This document shows, piece after piece, positions 6,328-13,466 of a stretch of DNA of 30,484 bases. Numbering within the stretch: the first letter of the stretch is position 1; each line of letters opens with the position of its first letter. Position numbers and translations under genes: made by a program. The stretch is from Bacillota bacterium (lineage in GTDB: Bacteria > Bacillota_I > Bacilli_A > RF39 > UBA660). The notes under the pieces are model-generated. The model did no database searches. It was not told where the DNA came from and saw only the letters and a program-made list of their open reading frames with translations. The stretch lies in contig SVAQ01000012.1 of NCBI GenBank assembly GCA_015059305.1, positions 1 through 30,484 of the forward strand, written 5' to 3'.

Positions 6328-7366
6328 ATTTGGTTAGTTTTTTTAATAAAACATTTATATTCTCTGTTGGAGTAATGCCTATATTGAGAATTTTTTGCGT
6401 TAAATCTAACAAATTTTCACTATCGATTGTTGTGAACTGCCAAAATAAATCAAAAGCTTTTTCGGGATCGGTCTGATATATGTGATATAGCTCTAAAGCA
6501 ATAAATGTCGAAAGACTATATGGCAAAATGGTGTCCGCTGGATATCTTAATGTATCTTTAAAAGCTTGTTTTGTAATCTTTAACCGCTTATGAAGCTTTT
6601 TTAATGCTATTTTATAATCTTCATCTTTTAAGCCGTTTAAAATTTTGTAAGCATCTTTTATAAGAGCGTATTTACATGCCAAAAGATAATTGTCATTGAT
6701 AAAAGAGTTATAAAAAATCTGCCTTTCAGCTCGGGCCGCATTGCTTAAATCAGTATGAGTTTCCCAATAATCTAGGGCAATTAGTTCAAAAAAGATTGAT
6801 GTCACCTCAGCATATGGAAAATAATAATCCGGTTTATACGGATTATAAGAAAAGTAATCAATACAATGTCCATATTCGTGGATGCAGTTTAAGGGGGCTT
6901 CCAAAGTATGTGACTGACAAACTTCAATAAAAGCCTCGGGAGGATTTTGATTCATATAAGTATGGGCAGAGTAAAAGGGCGATAAAAAAGAAAAGATAAA
7001 TTTAAAATGGGTAAAACGGTCTTTGAAAAACATATTAAAAATAGAATAAATTTCCTTAGGCGTTTGTTTTTGATAAAAGTCATGTGTTAATGTCATAATG
7101 TCATCTTGGGTCATTTTTAACTTAGGATGAATAATGTTTTGGCTTAATTTTGGCAAATCTAAAGCTGTTTTGATGTAAGGGTATATATAATCCATTTCAT
7201 TTAAAAAAGTATAGTCTTCACAAAATGTTAGCTTTAAAGAAAATCTTTCGCGTTGCGATAATCTAAATGGATCTCGTAAAGTAGTATAAAGTTCTTCGAG
7301 ATTATCATAAGCTACGGGATCTTGTTGTAATTGTTTTAATCTTTGTTTATCCCATTTATATTTCAT
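6326..7366 (-). CDS. Short M3-like (oligoendopeptidase-type) metallopeptidase
   Basis: The 346-residue protein carries HEYGHCID at 163-170, the gluzincin HExxH motif with the extra Gly typical of M3 peptidases (HEYGHxxH in PepF), although the second conserved His is Asp here. A plausible third zinc ligand is Glu187 in AEVTSIFFE, 24 residues after the first His. The rest is strongly helical with many aromatic residues, as in the M3 fold, but the protein is only about 60 percent of the length of PepF and lacks its long N-terminal lobe. No signal peptide or membrane helix is seen, so it should act in the cytoplasm on peptides. It is a single gene transcribed towards ffh, sharing its terminator. 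GGGGA precedes the ATG at a somewhat long distance. The exact substrate is unknown. Confidence 0.75.
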   Translation of the reverse strand: MKYKWDKQRLKQLQQDPVAYDNLEELYTTLRDPFRLSQRERFSLKLTFCEDYTFLNEMDYIYPYIKTALDLPKLSQNIIHPKLKMTQDDIMTLTHDFYQKQTPKEIYSIFNMFFKDRFTHFKFIFSFLSPFYSAHTYMNQNPPEAFIEVCQSHTLEAPLNCIHEYGHCIDYFSYNPYKPDYYFPYAEVTSIFFELIALDYWETHTDLSNAARAERQIFYNSFINDNYLLACKYALIKDAYKILNGLKDEDYKIALKKLHKRLKITKQAFKDTLRYPADTILPYSLSTFIALELYHIYQTDPEKAFDLFWQFTTIDSENLLDLTQKILNIGITPTENINVLLKKLTK

Positions 7367-7411
7367 AATTTAATCCCCGATACGTTGTATTTTATCATTT
7401 ACTCGTATTGA

Positions 7412-7440
7412 TTGCAAATATAAATGTTTATTGTTATAAT
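7412..7440 (+). promoter_or_regulatory. glmS promoter
   Basis: TTGCAA (7412-7417), a 17-base spacer and an extended -10 TGTTATAAT (7432-7440). Transcription would start near 7447, about 37 bases before the ribozyme cleavage site. Confidence 0.75.
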
Positions 7441-7483
7441 TGATTAAATTATAAAGTAGAGAAAGGATGGAAGCTTTATAATA

Positions 7484-7620
7484 GCGCATGGCCGATTATA
7501 GGTGACGAGGTCTATAGTAATCGATTATCAGCGGATACTATAGCGGTTTAAATTAGATCGTATGTTATATTAAAAAAGAAAAAAATAGAAATTATTACAA
7601 AGGATATATCATTAATTTAA
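7484..7620 (+). ncRNA. glmS ribozyme (glucosamine-6-phosphate-activated self-cleaving RNA)
   Basis: The conserved core is recognisable: the cleavage context A|GCGC (7483/7484), TGACGAGG (7503-7510), and ATCAGCGGAT, the counterpart of the TCGGCGGATG core. CTATAG flanks on each side form the P2.1/P2.2-type pairing. In Bacilli this RNA lies in the glmS 5' leader and cleaves its own mRNA when glucosamine-6-phosphate accumulates. It sits between a good promoter and the GlmS start codon, as expected. The P3/P4 part is very AT-rich and I could only pair it loosely, so the 3' boundary is approximate and activity unproven. The gene it controls is collapsed. Confidence 0.8.
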
Positions 7621-7637
7621 ATGAAAGGAAAAATTTT

Positions 7638-7857
7638 ATGTGTGGAATTGTTGGCTACAAAGGTAGTCATAATGCGATTCCTGTTTTAATTAATGGCCTA
7701 GAGTGATGATAAAATTGTTTTAGATAAACTGCCGGATTTGGTTAACTCCATTGCTTTAGTAACTTCGTTGCAACTTTTAGCATATCATGTAGCTTATAAA
7801 AGAGGGTTAGATATTGATAAACCTCGAAATTTAGCAAAATCAGTTACTGTTGAATAA
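7638..7857 (+). pseudogene. glmS: glmS with a large internal deletion
   Basis: GlmS makes glucosamine-6-phosphate from fructose-6-phosphate and glutamine. The ATG at 7638 begins MCGIVGYKGSHNAIPVLING, the GlmS N-terminus with the Cys nucleophile at position 2, then hits TGA at 7704. Directly after, in another frame, codons 7708-7854 read [20 protein letters not shown] and end in [18 protein letters not shown], the GlmS C-terminus, with TAA at 7855. About 22 N-terminal and 49 C-terminal codons of an enzyme of about 600 residues remain, so about 1.5 kb is missing. The junction near 7702-7706 is clean and both ends are well preserved, which points to a recent deletion or an assembly collapse rather than slow decay. 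Confidence 0.9.
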
Positions 7858-7876
7858 AAATATGGTATGATATAAA
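7850..7876 (+). promoter_or_regulatory. Promoter of the flavoprotein gene
   Basis: An extended -10 TGATATAAA (7868-7876) with TTGAAT-like -35 in the last codons of the glmS relic. It would free the next gene from glmS control. Confidence 0.45.
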
Positions 7877-7900
7877 AGGTTAAGGTAAGGAGAATATAAA

Positions 7901-9349
7901 ATGTATGATGTAATAATTATTGGGGCGGGTCCAGCAGGAGTGATGACTGCCTATGAATTAATTCAAAAAAATACGAATTTAAAGGTTTTGTTGGTTGAAC
8001 AAGGTCATTCTATCAAAAAACGCTTTTGTCCCCGTGAAAAACTAGGAAAATGTATTAATTGTACTCCTGTATGTAATATAACTGCCGGATTCTCTGGGGC
8101 TGGAGCCTTTTCGGATGGGAAGCTTAATTCTTACCATTTGTCAAATACCGGTAATCCAAATGAGATTTATTTAGGTGGTAATGATGGCGGATATTTTAAG
8201 GAATTCTATGATTTGGAAACTATTAAAGAGGTCATAAGTTATACTGATAAGATTTATCTTGAGTTTGGGGCAGATCCCCATTTAGAAGGACTTGAGCATC
8301 AGGATGAGATAATGCGTCTTCAAAAGAAAGCCGCAGAAGCTGGGCTAGGTTTAGTGTCATTTCCGATAAGACATATTGGCACAGAGAAAACTCATGAATT
8401 ATTTACTAAAATTGAGGATTATTTGCTTCGATATATTGATATTATGTTTGATACAAAAGTAACTAATATTGTAATTCGCGACGGAAAGTGTGAAGGAATT
8501 GAAATTGTAAATACATATGATAATAATAAAACGCAAACCATTTTTGGCAAACACTTTGTTTTAGCGGTTGGAAGAGAGGGCGCTAATTGGCTTTTTAAAT
8601 TATGCGGTGAGCATCAAATTAATACTTCGTCTGGAGCGATCGACATAGGTATTCGCTATGAACTTCCAGATACAGTGATGGCTGAAGTTAATAAATATTT
8701 ATATGAAGCTAAATTTATTGGCCGGGTGGCACCTTTTAAAGATAAGGTTAGAACTTTTTGCCAAAATCCAAGTGGTTTTGTTTCGACTGAAGTTTATGAT
8801 AATAAGATTGTTCTAGCTAATGGTCATTCATATAAAAATAAAAAGAGTAATAATACTAATTTAGCAATCTTAGCATCTCATCATTTTCAAGTTCCATTTG
8901 ATCGACCTTTAGATTATGGAAGAAACATTGCTGAAAATTTAAATCAACTTGGCAACGGCAAACTGGTTGTTCAAAGATTCGGAGATTTATTAAAAGGCAA
9001 ACGAACTTGGGATTGGGAACTTAAAAATAATAGTGTCGTTCCAACCCTTGAAGACGTGACAGCAGGAGATATTTCCTTTGCTTTAGGATATCGGACTTTA
9101 ACAGATATTATTAATACAATTAAAGCAATTGATAAGGTAATCCCCGGTTTTGCAAATGAAGATAATTTAATGTATGGTCCAGAAATAAAATTTTATAGTA
9201 ATGTTGTTAAAATTAATCAAGATTTTGAAACCAATCTAAAAAATTTATATTGTATTGGCGATGGTGGTGGTCTTACTACCGGTTTAATGATGGCATCAGC
9301 TTCCGGTGTTCAAATGGCCAGAATTTTAAATCATAAGCTTTCTAAATAA
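7901..9349 (+). CDS. FAD-dependent oxidoreductase, COG2509 type
   Basis: This 482-residue flavoprotein starts with a Rossmann FAD-binding motif, MYDVIIIGAGPAGVMTAYEL (GxGxxG at 8-13), and ends with the second FAD contact GDGGGLTTGLMMASASG. Near residue 50 is the cysteine cluster CPREKLGKCINCTPVCN followed by ITAGFSGAGAFSDGKL, the signature of the uncharacterised FAD-dependent dehydrogenase family COG2509. The cysteines might bind metal or act in redox, which is not established. No signal peptide, so probably cytoplasmic. The ATG is set by AAGGAG ten bases upstream. It follows the glmS relic with its own probable promoter and precedes a separately promoted sugar kinase. Substrate unknown. Length fits the family. 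Confidence 0.88.
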   Translation: MYDVIIIGAGPAGVMTAYELIQKNTNLKVLLVEQGHSIKKRFCPREKLGKCINCTPVCNITAGFSGAGAFSDGKLNSYHLSNTGNPNEIYLGGNDGGYFKEFYDLETIKEVISYTDKIYLEFGADPHLEGLEHQDEIMRLQKKAAEAGLGLVSFPIRHIGTEKTHELFTKIEDYLLRYIDIMFDTKVTNIVIRDGKCEGIEIVNTYDNNKTQTIFGKHFVLAVGREGANWLFKLCGEHQINTSSGAIDIGIRYELPDTVMAEVNKYLYEAKFIGRVAPFKDKVRTFCQNPSGFVSTEVYDNKIVLANGHSYKNKKSNNTNLAILASHHFQVPFDRPLDYGRNIAENLNQLGNGKLVVQRFGDLLKGKRTWDWELKNNSVVPTLEDVTAGDISFALGYRTLTDIINTIKAIDKVIPGFANEDNLMYGPEIKFYSNVVKINQDFETNLKNLYCIGDGGGLTTGLMMASASGVQMARILNHKLSK

Positions 9350-9406
9350 ATCAAAACGCTGGGATAATTATTCCATAGCAAAAAGGTGTCTTATTATTAT
9401 GTTGAG

Positions 9407-9415
9407 TGTTATAAT
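9407..9415 (+). promoter_or_regulatory. Extended -10 promoter of the sugar kinase gene
   Basis: TGTTATAAT (9407-9415) with no convincing -35. A short 5' UTR hairpin, CGTTC/GAACG around 9422-9437, follows, then AGGAGA before the ATG. Confidence 0.5.
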
Positions 9416-9453
9416 AAAAAAACGTTCGGTGATGAACGAGATAGGAGATTATT

Positions 9454-10590
9454 ATGTTTGAAAAAATAATAAGTAATTTTAATATTAAGGGGAAACTTAA
9501 AACGGTTCAAGAGAATCATACAGGTAATATTAATAATACCTATATTGCTGTTTTCGAAGATGAAGGAATTGAAAAAAAGTATTTAATTCAAAAGATTAAT
9601 ACTGCTGTTTTCTCTGAGCCATATATGTTGATGAAGAATATTGAAGGAGTGTCAAGCTATTTAAAAAAACAACTTATTAAAGAGGGAGATGAATCCCATC
9701 GCGTTTTAGAAGTTGTTCGTACTAAAGATAATAAAGCATTATGCTATATTGATAATAATGGTCAAAGGGATTACTATCGGATATATGAATACATTGATAA
9801 TGCTATATCATATGATTGTTCGGTAGACCCTAAAATAGTATACAATACTGGTAAAGCATTTGGTAACTTTCAAAAGTTGCTTAGATGTTATCCCATCAAT
9901 AAATTAACGGAAGTAATTAAGGATTTTCATTCGACTGATAAACGATATCAAAAATTAATTAATGACATTAAAATTGATTCCGAAGGTCGAGTATTGGAAG
10001 TTTCACCAGAAATTGTGGCTCTTTTAATGAGGGAAGACATTTATTCGTTAATTACTGAAGCTTTAAACAATGAAGAAATACCATATCGAGTAACTCATAA
10101 TGATACCAAGGTTAATAATGTTCTAATGAATAAAACAAATGGTGAATATTTAGCAGTTATCGATTTAGATACCGTTATGCCTGGTAGTTTATTATTTGAT
10201 TATGGGGATGGGGTAAGATCAACCGCTTCGACTGCAGAAGAAGATGAAACAGATTTAACAAAAGTACATTTAGATTTAGAGTTATTTAAAGCATATACTG
10301 ATGGGTATTTAAGTGAAATGGCTCCATATATGAACTATGAAGAGTTATCTTTAATGGGTGAGTCAATTAGAATTATTACCTTAGAATTGTGTATTAGATT
10401 CTTAAATGACTATATTAATGGGGATACATATTTTAAAATTAATTATGAAAAGCATAATTTAGATCGGGCTAGAAATCAATTAGCATTAGCTAAAGATATT
10501 GAAAGTAAATTAGACTTTATTAATAACTACATTTTTGAAAGTTATAATCGTTACCATGAACAAGGTCAAAGTTTAGTGAGAAAAAAATAA
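9454..10590 (+). CDS. N-acetylhexosamine 1-kinase-like phosphotransferase (APH fold)
   Basis: This 378-residue protein of the aminoglycoside phosphotransferase/choline kinase superfamily matches the NahK branch. The N-terminal lobe has the glycine-loop segment NHTGNINNTYIA and YLIQKINTAVF. The C-lobe has the catalytic loop THNDTKVNN (about 213-221, Asp base) and the metal-binding IDLDTVMPGSLLFDYGDG segment. NahK phosphorylates GlcNAc and GalNAc at C1, giving sugar-1-phosphates that GlmU-type enzymes can convert to UDP sugars. Other family members phosphorylate unknown sugars or alcohols, so substrate is inferred. It is a single-gene unit with an extended -10 promoter and a terminator. Its nearness to the collapsed glmS may be meaningful. 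Confidence 0.8.
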   Translation: MFEKIISNFNIKGKLKTVQENHTGNINNTYIAVFEDEGIEKKYLIQKINTAVFSEPYMLMKNIEGVSSYLKKQLIKEGDESHRVLEVVRTKDNKALCYIDNNGQRDYYRIYEYIDNAISYDCSVDPKIVYNTGKAFGNFQKLLRCYPINKLTEVIKDFHSTDKRYQKLINDIKIDSEGRVLEVSPEIVALLMREDIYSLITEALNNEEIPYRVTHNDTKVNNVLMNKTNGEYLAVIDLDTVMPGSLLFDYGDGVRSTASTAEEDETDLTKVHLDLELFKAYTDGYLSEMAPYMNYEELSLMGESIRIITLELCIRFLNDYINGDTYFKINYEKHNLDRARNQLALAKDIESKLDFINNYIFESYNRYHEQGQSLVRKK

Positions 10591-10596
10591 TTTAAG

Positions 10597-10620
10597 AAAG
10601 GCTTTTTAAAAGTCTTTTTT
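10597..10620 (+). terminator. Terminator after the sugar kinase
   Basis: AAAGGC (10597-10602) pairs with GTCTTT (10612-10617) with an AT-pairing inner loop, then a T-run to 10620. It overlaps the 3' end of the convergent small gene. Confidence 0.65.
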
Positions 10621-10893
10621 GATGGCATCAAGTTCTTGATTGATTTTTGTGATGGCCTTTTTTAAAAGTTCTAAATCATTCAAGGACGGTTGTGAGATAT
10701 TTTGGTTATTTCGGTAGCTAAGCAATTGCATTTGGGCTGCAGTTGTAAGTAAATATTGGCCGACAAGCTCCAACCAATTACCAATAGCATTGAGCTCGTA
10801 ACTATTAAAATCGCTAGAAATAATGGCACCGACAATGCTTCCAATAAAAGAAAAGGTATTTGGATCGGTATTAGGAGGGAATCTATTTGTCAT
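10606..10893 (-). CDS. Small conserved-looking hypothetical protein
   Basis: The 95-residue protein begins MTNRFPPNTDPNTFSFIGSI and contains a central mildly hydrophobic amphipathic stretch (VGAIISSDF, then LNAIGNWLELVGQYLLTTAAQMQLL), followed by a polar helical end (LELLKKAITKINQELDAIKK). No cysteine motif, signal peptide or catalytic residue is visible. It sits convergent with the sugar kinase and divergent from engB, with 67 bases before it and no strong ribosome binding site that I can see. The codon use matches neighbours and the frame covers the whole gap, which argues for a real gene. It resembles short helical proteins often found in Bacilli without known role. Function not recognised. 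Confidence 0.6.
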   Translation of the reverse strand: MTNRFPPNTDPNTFSFIGSIVGAIISSDFNSYELNAIGNWLELVGQYLLTTAAQMQLLSYRNNQNISQPSLNDLELLKKAITKINQELDAIKKDF

Positions 10894-10927
10894 TATATTT
10901 AATTTTATGCTATTTAGAGGGTTAAAT

Positions 10928-10956
10928 TTGCTTTTTATAACTATTTAATATATAAT
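10928..10956 (+). promoter_or_regulatory. engB operon promoter
   Basis: TTGCTT (10928-10933), a 17-base spacer and TATAAT (10951-10956). Start near 10963 leaves only a short leader, which supports the ATG at 10973. Confidence 0.6.
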
Positions 10957-10972
10957 TTAAGTGGTGAAAAAA

Positions 10973-11554
10973 ATGGATATATTATCAGTTGAAGAACCAC
11001 AGATAGCAGTAAGAAGAAGTCAATATCCCGAAGATAATCGGGCTGAGTTTTTGCTTGTGGGGCGAAGTAATGTTGGAAAAAGTAGTTTTATTAATTCATT
11101 GATTGAAAGAAAAAACTATGCAAGGACATCTTCGAAACCAGGGAAAACGCAAACATTGAATTTTTATCAAGTCAATAAAAGCTTTTATTTAGTTGATGTT
11201 CCCGGATATGGATATGCTGCGGTTGATAAAGATACTCAAAAGAAGTTTGGAATGATGATTGAAGAGTACTTAAAAACACGTGAAAATCTTAAACATGTTT
11301 TTTTACTTGTGGATTATCGTCATAAACCTACGGAAGATGATGTATTAATGTATGAATTTTTAAAATATTATAATTTAAATATTACTGTAGTAGCGACAAA
11401 GTATGATAAGATTACTAAAAATGGTCGGGCAAAACAAGATAAATTAATTAATGACACTTTGAAATTGGACGAAACAAAGGCTTTCATTCCTTTCTCAACC
11501 ATTACGAAAAAAGGTCGCGAAGACGTTTTAAAAATTATTTCATCATATATTTAG
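10973..11554 (+). CDS. engB: Ribosome-biogenesis GTPase EngB (YsxC/YihA)
   Basis: EngB is an essential TrmE-Era-EngA family GTPase needed for late assembly of the 50S subunit. The 193-residue protein has G1 GRSNVGKSSFIN (about 28-39), the switch region TSSKPGKTQTLNF, G3 DVPGYGYA, G4 TKYDK and G5 SFSTITKKG-type end, all in order and at usual length. I use the ATG at 10973; two GTG codons 12 and 9 bases earlier overlap the probable transcription start and the AAGTGGTGA ribosome binding site. It is the first gene of a three-gene cluster, followed after nine bases by a prepilin and then by der, another 50S assembly GTPase. Confidence 0.96.
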   Translation: MDILSVEEPQIAVRRSQYPEDNRAEFLLVGRSNVGKSSFINSLIERKNYARTSSKPGKTQTLNFYQVNKSFYLVDVPGYGYAAVDKDTQKKFGMMIEEYLKTRENLKHVFLLVDYRHKPTEDDVLMYEFLKYYNLNITVVATKYDKITKNGRAKQDKLINDTLKLDETKAFIPFSTITKKGREDVLKIISSYI

Positions 11555-11563
11555 GAGGTTCAC

Positions 11564-12043
11564 ATGAATAAAAAGGGTTTTACACTTACAGAACTTTTAG
11601 CGGTGTTAGTTATATTAACCGTTGTTATGTTAATTGGTTCGTTTAGTATTAATGGCATTAAAGCTAAGATGAATAAAAATATGTTCGAAGCTAAACTGGA
11701 CTTGGTTATTGGCGCTGCTAAAAGCTGGGGCCAAGATAATAAAGAAGCTTTAGATGTATCGCTTACAGTTGGGGAATTAATTGCTAATAATACTTTGCAA
11801 ACTGATGAAAGGGTAAGCGTAAGTGCTTATCCAGCTTGCGAAGTCAATAATTTAATTGGTAGTAAGTGTGCAGTTGTAACAAATAATGTCGATGGTAGTG
11901 TTATTAATAAATTAGATATTAAGATATACATCGAGTATAACCGAGTTTATGCTTGTATAGAAAAAAATACTAATAATAAAAATGTTTTAAAGGAAACAGC
12001 AACTTGGGGAGAATATGCAGATTTAAATTATTATTGTAGTTAA
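11564..12043 (+). CDS. Type IV prepilin-like protein
   Basis: The 159-residue protein has a textbook class III signal: basic leader MNKKG, cleavage after Gly5, then FTLTELLAVLVILTVVMLIG with Glu at +5. A prepilin peptidase would cut and N-methylate it before assembly into a pilus or competence pseudopilus. The soluble part has four cysteines (PACEV, SKCAVV, YACIE, YYCS) that could form two disulfides outside the cell, and a segment DLVIGAAKSWGQDN common in pilins of Bacilli. AGGAGG seven bases upstream fixes the start. It lies between engB and der (9 and 10 base gaps), an odd place for a pilin; no other pilus gene is adjacent, but a PilB-type ATPase lies at 19339-20667. Confidence 0.85.
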   Translation: MNKKGFTLTELLAVLVILTVVMLIGSFSINGIKAKMNKNMFEAKLDLVIGAAKSWGQDNKEALDVSLTVGELIANNTLQTDERVSVSAYPACEVNNLIGSKCAVVTNNVDGSVINKLDIKIYIEYNRVYACIEKNTNNKNVLKETATWGEYADLNYYCS

Positions 12044-12053
12044 GGGGGATATT

Positions 12054-13355
12054 ATGCAAACAGTTTGTTTAATTGGAAAACCAAACGTTGGAAAAAGTAC
12101 GATTTTTAATCGTTTAATTAAAGAAAAAAAATCAATAATCATGGATACGCCAGGGGTAACAAGAGATCGAATTTATGGAACGGTTAATTATAAAAATAAG
12201 TCATTCCATTTAATTGATACCGGAGGGATTACTCTAGAAAATAGTGCATTTGGAAAAGAAGTATTAATGCAAGCAAACTTAGCTATTGATGAAGCTGATT
12301 TGGTTTTGTTTGTTGTCGATGGTCTTTCTGACATAGATAATGAAGACCGAATGGTACAAAGTTTGCTTCATAAAGCTAATAAAAAAGTTATTGTAATTGT
12401 AAATAAAATTGATAACAAAGCGCGGGAAGAAAATATTTATAATTTTTATGAATTAGGATTTGAAACGATTATTCCGGTGTCTGGAGAACATAATATTGGT
12501 TTTGATAAATTGCTCGAGATGATTGTCAAAGATCTTCCTGAAGAAGAGGTAATTACAGATACGAACTTAAAATTTTGTTTAGTAGGTCGACCAAATGTAG
12601 GAAAAAGTAGCTTAATAAATGCTATATTAAATGAAGAGCGTTTAATTGTATCAAATGAAGCTGGTACCACGAGAGATGCTGTTGATTCCAAGTTCAGATA
12701 TAACGGTGAAGAGTACACTGTAATTGATACTGCCGGAATGCGAAAAAAAGGAAAGATTTATGAAAATATTGAAAAATATAGTTTTCTTCGCAGTCTAAAG
12801 GCTATTGATCGCAGCGACGTTTGTGTTTTAGTAATTGATGCTGAACAAGGTGTTATTGAACATGATAAGCATATTGCTTCTTATGTGATTGAAGCTGGTA
12901 AAGCCCTAGTTATTGCTGTAAATAAATGGGATACAATCCATGACCCGAATGAAGATCTTAAATTATGGAAAGAGCGAATGGAAATTGAATTTAAATTTGT
13001 GCCATATGCCAGTGTCGTTTTTGTATCCGCGAAAACCAAAAAAAGGCTAGGGGATTTAATGCCAGAAATTATCAAAGCATATGAAAATCATACTAAAGAG
13101 TTACCTACCTCGGTTTTAAATGATGTTATTTTGGAGGCAGTTTCAATGCACCAACCACCTTCATATAAGGGTAAGAGATTAAAAATCTATTTTACTCATC
13201 AAACAGGTAGTATGCCACCAAAAATAACTTTTGAAGTTAATAATAAGAAACTAGTTCATTTTTCTTATGAAAGATATCTAGAAAACGAGATAAGAAAGGC
13301 ATTTGATTTAACCGGAACGCCAATTATTTTACAATTTAAAAATAAGAACGATTAA
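12054..13355 (+). CDS. der: Ribosome assembly GTPase Der (EngA)
   Basis: Der has two tandem GTPase domains and a KH-like C-terminal domain and acts in 50S maturation. Domain 1 shows GKPNVGKSTIFNRL (about 7-20), DTPGVTRDR, DTGG and NKID. Domain 2 shows GRPNVGKSSLINAI (about 178-191), EAGTTRDAV, DTAGMRKKG and NKWD. The C-terminal KH-like part starts near 345 and includes HQPPSYKGKRLKIYFTHQ and the FEVNN segment. At 433 residues it is of normal length. GGGGG eight bases before the ATG marks the start. It ends the engB-pilin-der cluster and is followed by a strong terminator. Confidence 0.97.
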   Translation: MQTVCLIGKPNVGKSTIFNRLIKEKKSIIMDTPGVTRDRIYGTVNYKNKSFHLIDTGGITLENSAFGKEVLMQANLAIDEADLVLFVVDGLSDIDNEDRMVQSLLHKANKKVIVIVNKIDNKAREENIYNFYELGFETIIPVSGEHNIGFDKLLEMIVKDLPEEEVITDTNLKFCLVGRPNVGKSSLINAILNEERLIVSNEAGTTRDAVDSKFRYNGEEYTVIDTAGMRKKGKIYENIEKYSFLRSLKAIDRSDVCVLVIDAEQGVIEHDKHIASYVIEAGKALVIAVNKWDTIHDPNEDLKLWKERMEIEFKFVPYASVVFVSAKTKKRLGDLMPEIIKAYENHTKELPTSVLNDVILEAVSMHQPPSYKGKRLKIYFTHQTGSMPPKITFEVNNKKLVHFSYERYLENEIRKAFDLTGTPIILQFKNKND

Positions 13356-13385
13356 TAACCTAGCTTAATGTTAGGTTATTTTTAT
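13354..13385 (+). terminator. Terminator of the engB-pilin-der cluster
   Basis: AATAACCTA (13354-13362) and TAGGTTATT (13372-13380) form a perfect 9-bp stem followed by Ts. The left arm begins inside the der stop codon. Confidence 0.85.
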
Positions 13386-13411
13386 AAAAAGAAAATTTCT
13401 ATGATAAAACC

Positions 13412-13440
13412 TTTACAAAAACTGAATTAAACTATATAAT
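13412..13440 (+). promoter_or_regulatory. lon promoter
   Basis: TTTACA (13412-13417), a 17-base spacer and TATAAT (13435-13440). No CIRCE or CtsR-type heptad repeat was seen near it. Confidence 0.8.
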
Positions 13441-13466
13441 ATGTTTTAAATTTGGGAGGCGAGCGA

